The notes beneath the pieces were generated by a model that was given only the letters and a program-made list of their open reading frames with translations, did no database searches and was not told the DNA's origin. From Gammaproteobacteria bacterium (GTDB lineage: Bacteria; Pseudomonadota; Gammaproteobacteria; Pseudomonadales; Ketobacteraceae): a stretch of 64,000 nt of DNA. Numbering within the stretch: position 1 is the first letter of the stretch; each line of letters begins with the position of its first letter. Below, in pieces: positions 8,151 through 17,340 of this stretch. The stretch lies in assembly GCA_013178375.1 (NCBI GenBank), contig JABLXQ010000033.1, positions 1-64,000 of the forward strand. Direction: 5' to 3'. The position numbers and the translations under genes were made by a program.

Positions 8151-10553
8151 ATGGTTTCCGCGACCCGACTGCGGTTCACCACCGCCTTCGTGCTGGCGTT
8201 GTGCTACCTGCTCGGCGATATCGCCCTGGCACGGGGCGAGGTTCTGACGCTAGCCGACCTGTCCCGGCCGGCGTCCCTGTCCCGCCAGCTGCTGGTGATC
8301 GACGATCCGGCCCGCACGCTGCGCTACGAGAACGCGCTGGCACTGTTCAGCGCCAACCAGGCTGACCCCAACTCGGCCAACCCCCCGCTGCGCAATGACA
8401 ACGACATCCTGTTCCGCGCGGATACCTCCCGCCGCTACTGGTTCAAAACCGAAGTGCAACTGTCCGGCACGGCGGCAACGCAACAGCCCATGCTGGTGTT
8501 TCCAATATTTGAATCCCAGATCTACGAACTGAATCTGTGGATCACCGACCGCCAGGGCAACACCCGGACAATCGAAACCGGCTATCTGCGCCCCTACTCG
8601 CCCCAGCACAGCCAGCACGGCTACTACGCTTTTGACCTGCCCGCGACGCCGGGCCCCATCACCATCATCGGTTATGCCGACCACCACCACCTGGGTCTGC
8701 CCGTCAGCCTGCCCGTCAGCATCATGTCCGGCGCGCAGGTGGACCTGTTGCAGCAACACAAATTTGGCGTGATGACCGCGTTCTATTCCGTCATGGCCAT
8801 GATCCTGCTGTACAACCTGTTTTTGTGGGCGTCGATCCGGCAATCCCTGTACGGTCGCTATGTGGTGTTTCTGATTCTGGGCACCGGCGTCAACAGCATG
8901 CTGGATGGCAGCTTTCAGCGCTGGTTCTTCATCGACAGCGTCAGCGCCGATCTGGTGGCAGGCCAGACGCTGCTGGTGCTGATGGGCATGGCCTATCTCG
9001 CATTTGTGAAACGGGCGCTGGATGAATTCCGTTTTTCCCACACAGCGCTGCTGCTGTATCGTGTCATAACCGGAGTGGGCGCGCTGCTGTGCGTCTATTT
9101 CCTGGTGGGCGGGCTGACACCCTACCTCAGCGCGCTATCGAACGCCTATGTGCTGGTGGGCATGGTGTATCTGCTGGTGGTGATCATCCATGCCCTGCGA
9201 CGCCGGATTCCACTGGCAGGCTATTTTCTGCTGTCAGAACTGATGCCGATCCTGGGCGGCCTGATATTTCTGCTGCTGGTGCATGGCGTGATTCCGCTGC
9301 AGCAGTGGCTGCTGTGGTCCACCCACGCGGGATTTGTGGTGGAGTCCCTGCTGCTGTCGCTGGCGGTGGCGGCGCAAACCAAATTGGCGTACCAGGAACG
9401 GGAGCGGGAACAACTGCAGAATCGCGCCAAGACCCAGTTCTTCGCCACCATGAGCCATGAATTCCGCACACCGCTGACCGCTGTGCTGGGCTACACCGAA
9501 TTGGCCCTGGCTGCGGACACCAGCCCGGAAAAGCGGATCGAATACCTGCGCACCATCGCCACCAGCGCCGACTACATGCTGCACCTGATCAACGACACGC
9601 TGGACATGTCGAAGATCGAGGCGCAGAAAATGGATTTTGAAAAAACGGCATTTGCGCTGCAGGGATTCTGCGAGGAAATCCACGACTACGCCTCGATCCT
9701 GGCGTCGAAAAAACACCTGCGCTTCAACATCGATTATGTCTTCCCGCTGCCCGCGCAACTGGTGAGCGACCGCACCCGGCTGAAGCAGGTGCTCATCAAT
9801 CTCTGCTCCAACGCGATCAAGTTCACCGACACTGGCAGCGTGCACATCCGGATCTCTGCCGATCGCGCCACCAACCAGATCCACTTTGCGGTGATCGATA
9901 CCGGCATCGGCATCAAGCCTGAACACATCACGAAACTGTTTGGCGTGTTTGAGCAAACCCACGACGCGGCAATGCACAACGTGACGGGGTCAGGGTTGGG
10001 GCTGTATCTGTCACGGCTGATCGCGCAGAATCTGGGGGGCGACATTGCAGTGGCCAGCGCATTTGGCCAGGGCAGCACTTTCACCGCAAATGTCGCCATC
10101 GGCCAGGCTGAACAGAATCACTGGGTGACGGCGTTTTCATCGGTACCGGCAACGGCCAGTGGCAGCGGCGTGAACGGAGAATTGGCACCGTCACCGGATC
10201 TGCTGGTGCTGATCGTGGACGACAACAGCGTGAACGTGAAACTGCTGTCGGCCATGGTGACGCGCTGGGGGGCGCGGGTGATCACCGCTGCGGACGGGCT
10301 GGCAGCCATTGCTTGCGCCATCCAGCACCGGCCCGGATTGCTGTTGATGGACATCGACATGCCCACGATGGACGGCCTGACCGCCATCCGGCATATCCGC
10401 AATCTGGGTTTCACTATTCCCGCCTACGCCATCACCGGCAGCGTGACCGACGACATGATCCAGCACTGCCATATCCACGGCTTCGACGGCCATCTGGCCA
10501 AACCCTTCCAGCGCCATCTGCTTGAAGCCATTGTACGGCGGCAGATGGTTTAA
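8151..10553 (+). CDS. Hybrid sensor histidine kinase with 7TMR-DISM input and receiver domain
   Basis: An 800-residue inner-membrane sensor. The order is: signal peptide (about 1-30), periplasmic 7TMR-DISM extracellular domain (about 35-190, with RRYWFKTEVQLSG), seven hydrophobic segments (about 205-390), HisKA with FFATMSHEFRTPLTAVLGY (phosphorylated His near 435), HATPase with N box LINLCSNAIKFTDTG and G boxes DTGIGI and GSGLGL, and a C-terminal receiver with LIVDDNSVNVK and LLMDIDMPTMDG (phospho-acceptor Asp near 734). The DISM domain usually binds carbohydrates or other small ligands, so it may sense an outside solute. No DNA-binding response regulator is adjacent, so output must go elsewhere. 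I chose the ATG at 8151, which directly begins the signal peptide, over the upstream start at 8037. Confidence 0.92.
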   Translation: MVSATRLRFTTAFVLALCYLLGDIALARGEVLTLADLSRPASLSRQLLVIDDPARTLRYENALALFSANQADPNSANPPLRNDNDILFRADTSRRYWFKTEVQLSGTAATQQPMLVFPIFESQIYELNLWITDRQGNTRTIETGYLRPYSPQHSQHGYYAFDLPATPGPITIIGYADHHHLGLPVSLPVSIMSGAQVDLLQQHKFGVMTAFYSVMAMILLYNLFLWASIRQSLYGRYVVFLILGTGVNSMLDGSFQRWFFIDSVSADLVAGQTLLVLMGMAYLAFVKRALDEFRFSHTALLLYRVITGVGALLCVYFLVGGLTPYLSALSNAYVLVGMVYLLVVIIHALRRRIPLAGYFLLSELMPILGGLIFLLLVHGVIPLQQWLLWSTHAGFVVESLLLSLAVAAQTKLAYQEREREQLQNRAKTQFFATMSHEFRTPLTAVLGYTELALAADTSPEKRIEYLRTIATSADYMLHLINDTLDMSKIEAQKMDFEKTAFALQGFCEEIHDYASILASKKHLRFNIDYVFPLPAQLVSDRTRLKQVLINLCSNAIKFTDTGSVHIRISADRATNQIHFAVIDTGIGIKPEHITKLFGVFEQTHDAAMHNVTGSGLGLYLSRLIAQNLGGDIAVASAFGQGSTFTANVAIGQAEQNHWVTAFSSVPATASGSGVNGELAPSPDLLVLIVDDNSVNVKLLSAMVTRWGARVITAADGLAAIACAIQHRPGLLLMDIDMPTMDGLTAIRHIRNLGFTIPAYAITGSVTDDMIQHCHIHGFDGHLAKPFQRHLLEAIVRRQMV

Positions 10554-10743
10554 ATCCTTCTGCGACACTCAAGCAGCACACAGCAGGCAACACGTTTCAA
10601 ACGACGCATTCAAATCAGCATTTCGTTCAACCTGTCGAACAACAACTCCCCACACCCAATTAATATTTACTCCATTTTCATAATTCTTTAGATTGACCTC
10701 TCACCCCAATCCTTCTCATCCAATTTTCAGAAGTGCGAACGAC

Positions 10744-11007
10744 ATGAAAGAAATGGTAAAACCCGGGGAAGAGCGCTGCCCCTTCGAGTTCAATTTTGAC
10801 GAAAAAACCTTTAAGCCCGGCGACATGATCAGCTACCGGATAACTGGCAGCCTTTCCGAAATGCCGTTTCTGGGTATCTTGCTGGAAGTGCATGATGACC
10901 ATGTCATTCTGGCCCATGACGATGGCAACCGGCCGCCCCGGGGACCGAAAATGCGCGGCACTCGTGAGCGCCGGCCTTTGGTGCAAGAGAAAGACGCACT
11001 TCAATAA
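10744..11007 (+). CDS. Small hypothetical protein, 87 aa
   Basis: I do not recognise this protein. It starts at ATG 10744 with FEFNFDEKTFKPGDMISYRI, followed by LGILLEVHDDHVILAHDDG, a pattern that suggests a small beta-barrel of the SH3 or PilZ-like type, then a basic tail rich in Arg and Pro. The longer frame to 10693 would need a TTG start and has no convincing ribosome site. It lies 42 bases before the P450 gene on the same strand and may be co-transcribed with it. Confidence 0.5.
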   Translation: MKEMVKPGEERCPFEFNFDEKTFKPGDMISYRITGSLSEMPFLGILLEVHDDHVILAHDDGNRPPRGPKMRGTRERRPLVQEKDALQ

Positions 11008-11048
11008 AGCGCTTTCGGCCAAAGTGCTATTGACCACAGGAATCGAAC

Positions 11049-12488
11049 ATGGCAGCAACGACATTGGACCTGACCAGGCTACCGCGTGGCCCCAAAGAAT
11101 CCCCGCTGAAACAGGGGCTCGCTTTAAGCAAAGGTCCATTCGAGTACCTGACCAAAAACCTGAACGAAATCGGTGATGCCTTCACCATCACCACGCCCGC
11201 CTCTCCGCCCATGGTATTTCTGAATACGCCGGCTGCCGTGAAAGAAGTCATGGCCATTCCAGACGAATCCATTGATCAATCCCGGATGCCTTTTCCCATC
11301 GATATCGGCGAAAAGCAAACCGGTTTTTTGCGCGGCGTGGAGCACAAGGATGCCCGCAAAATCCTGATCCCCAATGTGAACTCGGAACGGCTGAAAGACC
11401 GCGCCGTCGACATGTATGAAATTATTCAGCGCAGAATTGAGCAGCTGAAAGATGGCCAGTCCATTGACATGACCCGCTTCGTCGGCGACGTCACTCTTGA
11501 TATCGCCTGCTTCTCGCTGACTGGCCACAAGTCCGGGCCGGTGAAAGATCGCTACAAAAACCTGATGGCCAAATGGCTGCATCTTTCCACCAACAATACC
11601 ATGTTCATGCTGGGCATGATGATGGGCGCCACCCGCTGGCGCCATCGCATGCACCGGCTTTACCAGGACAAAATAGCCAAAGGTAATTTTGGCAAGGAAA
11701 AACGATTTTATTTAACGCCCTGGGGCAGGGCCGTTGAATTGAAAGCACAGCTGGATCAGCTGCTGCGTAACGACATCAGGCAAGCGCGCGCGAATCGGGA
11801 CGACAGTAGAAACGATATTCTTTATTACCTCAGCATCGCCACTGACAGCACCGGCGAGCTGCTATCCGAGGATCGAGTGATTGCCGAGTCACTGGCAGTA
11901 TTGTTTGGCGGTCACGAAACCTCTGCAGGCACCGGTGGTTTTTTCGCGCTCTGGCTGATGAAAAATCCGTCCGTGTGCGAAAAAATTATTGAAGAAGTGA
12001 AGGCGTCCATCGCGGAGGTTGGCGGCTTCAATGCCCATGCCGTCAGCCAGTTGCGGTATCTGAATGCAGCCTTCATGGAATCCCAGCGCTTGACCCCGAC
12101 CATCATGGCCACCATGCGCTGCCTGATCAAGGATACCCACATCGCAGGTTACGACCTGCCAGCCGGCGTCAGCGTGGTAACGTCGCCTTATCTGATCGGG
12201 CGGCGCAAGGATGTGTGGGGGGATGATGCAGAAATCTATCGACCGGAACGATGGCTGGAAAACAAGGGGCCAAAGCCCTATGAATTTTTCCCGTTTGGCG
12301 GCGGCCAGCGCACCTGTGTTGGCTTGAATCAGGCCCGGCAGCAACTGAAAATTTTGTTTGCGGTGCTGTTACTCAAAACCGGGTGGGAATCGAAATACAA
12401 AGGCAACGACATCTGGCCCAGCCAAACCAATATTGCCGGTACCACGCAGCCGGCAGGTGGGGTGCCGATTACAATCCGCCTCAAGTGA
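11049..12488 (+). CDS. Cytochrome P450
   Basis: A 479-residue soluble heme-thiolate monooxygenase, expected to hydroxylate a hydrophobic substrate using an external ferredoxin/reductase pair not found in this window. The I-helix oxygen-activation motif FGGHETSAGTG lies at about residue 286, the ExxR of helix K is ESQRL at about 343, and the heme loop FPFGGGQRTCVG is at about 413-424 with the cysteine ligand. The ATG is preceded by CAGGAATCGAAC. The length is slightly above usual bacterial class I P450s. Substrate cannot be read; neighbouring sterol- and lipid-type genes make a terpene, sterol or fatty acid plausible. Confidence 0.95.
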   Translation: MAATTLDLTRLPRGPKESPLKQGLALSKGPFEYLTKNLNEIGDAFTITTPASPPMVFLNTPAAVKEVMAIPDESIDQSRMPFPIDIGEKQTGFLRGVEHKDARKILIPNVNSERLKDRAVDMYEIIQRRIEQLKDGQSIDMTRFVGDVTLDIACFSLTGHKSGPVKDRYKNLMAKWLHLSTNNTMFMLGMMMGATRWRHRMHRLYQDKIAKGNFGKEKRFYLTPWGRAVELKAQLDQLLRNDIRQARANRDDSRNDILYYLSIATDSTGELLSEDRVIAESLAVLFGGHETSAGTGGFFALWLMKNPSVCEKIIEEVKASIAEVGGFNAHAVSQLRYLNAAFMESQRLTPTIMATMRCLIKDTHIAGYDLPAGVSVVTSPYLIGRRKDVWGDDAEIYRPERWLENKGPKPYEFFPFGGGQRTCVGLNQARQQLKILFAVLLLKTGWESKYKGNDIWPSQTNIAGTTQPAGGVPITIRLK

Positions 12489-12879
12489 GGGTCGACCTGC
12501 TGCTTGCAGCTCCTTCTGGGCCTGACATGCCATTCATTCACCACAGACCATGTTCGGCTGGAACATACTATCTAGATATGCGTTAGTTATTTCATGACAA
12601 CAGCAAAGAAACCAGTTTCACACCAGAAAAAGTGGTTCGCCGCAGTGACAGTACACAGTGACGCTGTTTGATTTGAAAGACCGGACATTCAAAGGAGCGT
12701 CTAAACAAATTGCCCAAAAAATATCATATCTCATCCTTTATAACATCATCTGAATTTACCAGCATCTTTAAAACCAAAACAATCTATCGATTTTTGAAAC
12801 CAAAGCTTCTTCTGATTGTTTGTTAATGAGTGCATTACGATCTTTTGACACGCATGAAACAAAACGTAAGGAGAACGAC
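12489..12879. other. Intergenic region between P450 and the Cys-rich gene
   Basis: This 391-base stretch holds no credible gene. It is A+T-rich in its second half. A TTGACA hexamer at about 12844 has no matching -10 at proper spacing. AAGGAGAACGAC at the right end is the ribosome site for the next gene. No terminator hairpin with a T run was seen after the P450. Confidence 0.4.
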
Positions 12880-13230
12880 ATGAAATCCTCAAATCATCTG
12901 AAAGACTGCAAAGAATTATGCTGGATCTGCCGCACGCAATGCCAGGAAACGTTGGTTCAACATTGCCTGCAAATGGGTGGCGCTCACGTGGAAAAGGAGC
13001 ACGTGAAATTGATGTTGGATTGCATCGAAATGTGCCAGACCGCCGCAGACTTCCTGGATCGCGACTCTGCACTTCACGCCCAAATCTGCGAAGCCTGTGC
13101 AAAGGTCTGCGAAGCCTGCGCCGAATCCTGCCAGAAGATTGATAGTGAACAGATGAAGAAATGCGCAGAAATCTGCCGAAAATGCGCCGAGAGCTGCGGG
13201 AAGATGAGCCGAGCCAAAAAGGCAGCCTGA
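12880..13230 (+). CDS. Cys-rich four-helix bundle copper-binding-type protein (DUF326/Csp-like)
   Basis: A 116-residue protein with 16 cysteines spaced mainly three or four apart along helices, for example KDCKELCWICRTQC, EMCQ, EACAKVCEACAESC and KKCAEICRKCAESC. This is the pattern of DUF326 and copper storage (Csp) proteins, in which Cys residues line the core of a four-helix bundle and bind many Cu(I) ions. There is no signal peptide, so it would act in the cytosol. The ATG at 12880 has an excellent AAGGAG ribosome site; the open frame before it is ignored. It is followed on the same strand by a ferritin-like gene and a membrane protein. Metal storage or copper stress defence is the family role. 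Confidence 0.9.
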   Translation: MKSSNHLKDCKELCWICRTQCQETLVQHCLQMGGAHVEKEHVKLMLDCIEMCQTAADFLDRDSALHAQICEACAKVCEACAESCQKIDSEQMKKCAEICRKCAESCGKMSRAKKAA

Positions 13231-13533
13231 GCAGGGCGCCAATCAGAGCATCATCGAGAGCTGAAAGTTTCAATCTGGCGCCGGCGCCGGTAGCCTGACC
13301 ATGCGCCGCGTGCCAACCGATTCTGCCGAATGCAGGATCGTCAGCGCCAATTGAAAAAATTGCCAAACCCGCCGCACCCTTTCGATGCAATCCAGCTCCC
13401 CGCCCCCGTCAAATGGCACAAATCAAATCCAACCAATGCGTGGCATAGGGATTGCTCGATCCTTTGCGAAGCCGCCCGGCATCCAGTCGGTCGCAGTTTA
13501 TTTCCGCTGGTTCAGTACAGTGAGGAGAGCGCC
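13231..13533. other. Intergenic region before the DUF2383-like gene
   Basis: A 303-base stretch without a credible gene. The frame of the downstream gene stays open across part of it, but the ribosome site TGAGGAGAGCGCC directly before 13534 fixes the start. A short G+C-rich inverted stretch CTGGCGCCGGCGCCGG lies around 13274-13289. No promoter could be assigned. Confidence 0.4.
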
Positions 13534-13986
13534 ATGGAAGCAATAAAAGTCAGAGTCAAAGATATTTTTAAGGAATTAAACAGCCTTATCGAGCTTGATT
13601 TCGATGCTATCGCCGCCTATGAAAGTGCAATTAGCCGCCTGCAAAGCGGTGTATACAAGCGAAAGCTTGACGAATTTATGCAAGATCACCGGAAACATGT
13701 AACGGCTCTTTCAGCAGTCGTCCGCGAACTGGGCGGTGATCCTGCGAAAGGCACAGACGTAAAACGAATTCTTACTCAGGGCAAAGTGGTGATTGCCAAT
13801 ATCGTCGGAGACGACATCACCATACTCAAGGCCATGAAAAGCAACGAGGATCAGACCAATATGAAATACGAACAGGCAACCAGAAAACTCCGTGCGTCAG
13901 CACGCTTAGGCCCACTGCTGGCCAGCCATCTGGAAGATGAACGGCGCCATCGAAAATGGATCCTGGCCACGCTGGAGAGCGGATAA
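13534..13986 (+). CDS. Ferritin-like DUF2383-type protein
   Basis: A 150-residue helical protein of the ferritin-like superfamily. Acidic and His residues recur at helix positions suited for a di-metal site: ELDFDAIAAYESAI, EFMQDHRKHV, NEDQTNMKYEQA and LEDERRHRKWIL. These match the DUF2383 family of unknown function, often found in stress gene groups. The start is set by GAGGAGAGCGCC before ATG 13534. It is cytosolic by lack of signal peptide. The following membrane-protein gene starts 40 bases after its stop, so the two are probably one unit. A role in metal or oxidative stress fits the adjacent Cys-rich copper protein. Confidence 0.8.
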   Translation: MEAIKVRVKDIFKELNSLIELDFDAIAAYESAISRLQSGVYKRKLDEFMQDHRKHVTALSAVVRELGGDPAKGTDVKRILTQGKVVIANIVGDDITILKAMKSNEDQTNMKYEQATRKLRASARLGPLLASHLEDERRHRKWILATLESG

Positions 13987-14026
13987 AACTCTTGAAAGCA
14001 ATGGCTATACGAAGAGGATGTGGCAA

Positions 14027-15031
14027 ATGGAAGGGGCGGTGGCAACCATGATCGACAACGATCATAGTACGAGCCAGACGTGGCAGCGCTGGGGAAAACG
14101 TTTCTTGCTGGTGACATTTTGCGTACTGGTGTCCTGGCTGCTGCTCCGGCTGAGCAAAAATCTGGACTGGGCCGACGTCACCCATACACTCACATCCTTC
14201 AGCAATACTACGCTATTGCTCGGTGTCGCCACTGCCCTGGCCAGCTATTTCGTTTATTCCGGTTTCGATGTGCTGGGACGTCATTACACCGGCCATCATC
14301 TACCGGTAGGGCAGGTAATACCCGTTGCGTTCGTCTGTTACGCCTTCAATCTCAATCTGGGGGCATGGGTCGGTGGCATCGCATTACGCTACCGGCTCTA
14401 TTCGCGATTGGGGCTGGATATCGCGACGATCACCAAGGTATTGACCTTCAGCATAATCACGAACTGGCTGGGTTATGTTCTTCTCGCCGGTATCCTGTTC
14501 TCATTGCGACTGGTGCAGTTACCGAACTCATGGACGCTCAGCGCCACCGGCCTGCAATGGCTGGGCTTCGGGCTGACTGCAGTCGGTGTTGGCTATCTGC
14601 TGGCCTGTCGCTTTTCACGCCGCCGGGAATGGTGCATACGGGCGCACGAAATTACTTTGCCGGCCTGGCGCATCGCCTTGGTACAGGCCGGTCTGGGTGC
14701 GCTGAACTGGTTGCTGATGGCAACCGTGCTATATCTGCTGCTACCGGATAATGCCACTTACCCATTGGTCTCGAGCGTTTTGCTGATCGGCTGCATTGCG
14801 GGCGCCATCAGTCATATTCCTGCCGGGCTCGGCGTGCTCGAAATGGTGTTCATTGCCTTGCTGCATCACCAGTTTTTGCCGGGAACACTGATGGCCGCGC
14901 TGATCGGCTACCGCGCGCTGTATTTTCTTCTGCCGTTGGCCATTGCGCTGGTTATCTATCTGCTACTGGAAAAAAGCGCGAAGAAGCTTGCGCGGCAGAA
15001 CGGGACTATTCTGCTGCAACACGCCAAATAG
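14027..15031 (+). CDS. Integral membrane protein of the UPF0104 / lysylphosphatidylglycerol synthase TM-domain family
   Basis: About 334 residues with seven to eight hydrophobic segments. The segments [36 protein letters not shown] and [19 protein letters not shown] are typical of UPF0104 (YbhN/AglD-like) proteins, which form the membrane part of MprF lysyl-phosphatidylglycerol synthases. No cytosolic synthase domain is present, so the function is not aminoacyl transfer by itself; a lipid flippase role is suggested for the family but unproven here. I chose ATG 14027 because AGAGGA lies eight bases upstream. Its 3' end overlaps the end of the converging sorbosone-dehydrogenase-like gene by 26 bases. 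Confidence 0.82.
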   Translation: MEGAVATMIDNDHSTSQTWQRWGKRFLLVTFCVLVSWLLLRLSKNLDWADVTHTLTSFSNTTLLLGVATALASYFVYSGFDVLGRHYTGHHLPVGQVIPVAFVCYAFNLNLGAWVGGIALRYRLYSRLGLDIATITKVLTFSIITNWLGYVLLAGILFSLRLVQLPNSWTLSATGLQWLGFGLTAVGVGYLLACRFSRRREWCIRAHEITLPAWRIALVQAGLGALNWLLMATVLYLLLPDNATYPLVSSVLLIGCIAGAISHIPAGLGVLEMVFIALLHHQFLPGTLMAALIGYRALYFLLPLAIALVIYLLLEKSAKKLARQNGTILLQHAK

Positions 15032-16307
15032 TGTTGCCCACATCATCAGCTACCAACAGTGCACCCTGCCTGTCTATCGCTACGCCTACGGGTCGCCCGT
15101 TCGCGTTGCCCTCTTCATCAAGGAAACCGGTCAACACCTTCTGTGGTAATCCTTGTGGGCGGCCCTCCTTGAATGGAACGAAAACCACCTCATAACCGCT
15201 GTGAGGCTTGCGGTTCCAAGAGCCATGCTGCCCAACAAACATGCCGTTACTGAAAGCAGCGGTTAACTTGCTGCCTTGCGCATTGCACAAACCCAGTGAT
15301 GCTGTGTGAGGGCCTAATGCGTAGTCTGGTATCAGCGCCTTTTCAACCAGCGCTGGGTTCTGTGGCTCCACCCGCGCATCCACATGCTGTCCAAAATAGC
15401 TGTACGGCCAGCCGTAAAAGCCGCCGTCATGCACCACGGTCATGTAATCCGGAACCAGATCGCTACCCAGTTCGTCGCGCTCATTAACAGCCGCCCATAG
15501 CTGTCCCGTTGCGGGTTCCCAGGCCATGCCAACAGGATTGCGCAGGCCGGATGCGAAAATCCGGTGTTTGCCCAACGCGGGCTCTATTTCCCATATGGCG
15601 GCTCTGCCGATTTCCTTATCCAACCCGTTGTCACCCACATTGCTGTTCGACCCAATGCTGACAAAAAGCTTCGATCCATCGGCGTTAGCGACAAGATTTT
15701 TGGTCCAGTGATGGTTGATTGGTCCTGCCGGCAAATCCACTATCTTTGTGCCACTGCTTTCGATATGGGTCTGCCCGGTACGATAGGGAAAGGCCATCAC
15801 GGCATCGGTATTTGCAACATAGAAGGTGTCTGCCACCAGCGCCATACCGAACGGAGAGTTCAAATTCTCCAGAAAAGTGGAGCGCACATCGGCAATGCCG
15901 TTCCCATCACTGTCCCGCAACAGGGTAATACGATTTGCGCTGACCGTGACCGCACCGGCTCTTTTCATGACCCACTGCGCGGCCCAACCCTTGAGTCCTT
16001 TTTTGACTTCGGGATGAGCAGGCGCATTGGTTTCGGCTACCAGAACATCGCCGTTCGGCAATACGTAAATCCACCTGGGATGTTCAAGCCGGTCGGCATA
16101 TGCCCGCACCGTCAATCCCGTAGCAGCCGTTGGCGTGCCACCCGACGCCCAGCCTTTTGCGGGTGCGATATTCACGGTGGGCAAAAGCGTTTCGACCGGT
16201 GGGGGTAAAACAGGCGTTGGCCCCATGCCTGCAGTAACGGGGAGGGTGGCATGCTCAACGCAGCCGCTAATAAATATACTTCCTGTGATCACGATATATG
16301 TGCGCAT
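15006..16307 (-). CDS. Sorbosone dehydrogenase-like PQQ-type beta-propeller lipoprotein
   Basis: A 433-residue protein with a lipobox at its N terminus (TGSIFISGC, Cys near residue 16), so it is probably a periplasm-facing lipoprotein. The body is a six-bladed beta-propeller of the L-sorbosone/aldose dehydrogenase type: [75 protein letters not shown] and [20 protein letters not shown]. The family oxidises sugars or sugar aldehydes, usually with PQQ. It is the last gene of the minus-strand operon that starts with the WS/DGAT gene. Cofactor and substrate are inferred from the family only. Confidence 0.87.
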   Translation of the reverse strand: MRTYIVITGSIFISGCVEHATLPVTAGMGPTPVLPPPVETLLPTVNIAPAKGWASGGTPTAATGLTVRAYADRLEHPRWIYVLPNGDVLVAETNAPAHPEVKKGLKGWAAQWVMKRAGAVTVSANRITLLRDSDGNGIADVRSTFLENLNSPFGMALVADTFYVANTDAVMAFPYRTGQTHIESSGTKIVDLPAGPINHHWTKNLVANADGSKLFVSIGSNSNVGDNGLDKEIGRAAIWEIEPALGKHRIFASGLRNPVGMAWEPATGQLWAAVNERDELGSDLVPDYMTVVHDGGFYGWPYSYFGQHVDARVEPQNPALVEKALIPDYALGPHTASLGLCNAQGSKLTAAFSNGMFVGQHGSWNRKPHSGYEVVFVPFKEGRPQGLPQKVLTGFLDEEGNANGRPVGVAIDRQGALLVADDVGNTIWRVAAE

Positions 16308-16341
16308 CGGCTACGGCCCTGTAGTTGAATGCCAGCACAGG

Positions 16342-17319
16342 TTAGTCCTGTGCACGATACGGCGAGCGGCGCTCCAGCATTCGATTCACCAGTGGTGCAA
16401 ACAGTTTCAGCAACCGCCGTTTAAAACCTGCGCTTGCTTTGAGGTCGGCAACGATATCGTCGATGCTATGAAGCTGAAACCCCAGCAGTCGCTGGCTTTC
16501 CGCAGTGTCGAGCCAGTCACCGTAAAAATACGGCGGCCCGGGACGAAATGCGGTTGGTCTAAGCGGCCCCAATCCGGTTGCGCCCAGCACGCGATTGTAA
16601 AAGTCGAGCGTGTAGGTGCGACAGCTTTCGCCCCCGCCGACAAACAAAACCTTGCCAGTCGCGGCATCACAACTCACCGCATTGGCGAAGGCAAGCGCGG
16701 CATCATCATTGTGTACAACTTCGATACGGCCATTGGGGCTCGTCTCGAATATCACATCAATCGAGCCGGCGCCGCCGCTGAACGACATTTCGGTCGGCGG
16801 GCAGGCGGCGACACGCAGGATCGTCCAGCGCAACGAACTCGCACGAATGCGCCGTTCACATTCGGCTTTGGTTTCTCCGTACAGATCCGTCGGCTGCATT
16901 TCGTCTTCCACCTTAAGTGGTGGTGTACGCCGGTCCTGCTCATGTCCCGCCACGGTCATGCTCGATGCAAACACCAGACGTTTTGCGGTGGTCGACATCT
17001 CCATGCTTTTCAGCAATTCCAGTGTCGCGGTTTGATTCACGGCAAGCGTGAGTTCCCTATTGCGATCCGCGGCGGGTGGAATGATGGCCGCCATATGCAC
17101 GACAACATCTATGCCCATCAACGCTCGCGGCCAAAGGGTTGGGTCGCAAATGTTGCCCCAGACGAGTTCTATGGCGTCACCAAACGTAGCCGCAAGCTCT
17201 TCCGTTTTCGGCGTTTTCAAATCCACCGCCACTACGCGATGGCCTGCGGCCAGCAAATGACGAACCACACGGCTGCCGATATTTCCGAACGCGCCGGTCA
17301 CCAGAACAGAATGCGACAT
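16342..17319 (-). CDS. NAD-dependent epimerase/dehydratase (extended SDR)
   Basis: A 325-residue extended short-chain dehydrogenase. The cofactor site SVLVTGAFGNIGSRVVRHL at residues 4-22 has the TGxxGxxG pattern of extended SDRs; ASSMTVAG provides the catalytic Ser region and YGETK (near residue 143) the catalytic Tyr-xxx-Lys. The product is cytosolic. Substrate is not evident; extended SDRs next to lipid genes include 3-beta-hydroxysteroid dehydrogenase-like enzymes, nucleotide-sugar epimerases and reductases. It lies 21 bases after the alpha/beta hydrolase gene and 34 bases before the sorbosone-dehydrogenase-like gene, as part of the same operon. Confidence 0.88.
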   Translation of the reverse strand: MSHSVLVTGAFGNIGSRVVRHLLAAGHRVVAVDLKTPKTEELAATFGDAIELVWGNICDPTLWPRALMGIDVVVHMAAIIPPAADRNRELTLAVNQTATLELLKSMEMSTTAKRLVFASSMTVAGHEQDRRTPPLKVEDEMQPTDLYGETKAECERRIRASSLRWTILRVAACPPTEMSFSGGAGSIDVIFETSPNGRIEVVHNDDAALAFANAVSCDAATGKVLFVGGGESCRTYTLDFYNRVLGATGLGPLRPTAFRPGPPYFYGDWLDTAESQRLLGFQLHSIDDIVADLKASAGFKRRLLKLFAPLVNRMLERRSPYRAQD

Positions 17320-17340
17320 ACAACTCTCAATAGTTGGCAG

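Noticed and set aside
12880-13230. Ferredoxin partner for the P450
   Set aside because: The Cys residues are spaced as in helical copper-storage bundles and no ferredoxin Cys pattern is present.
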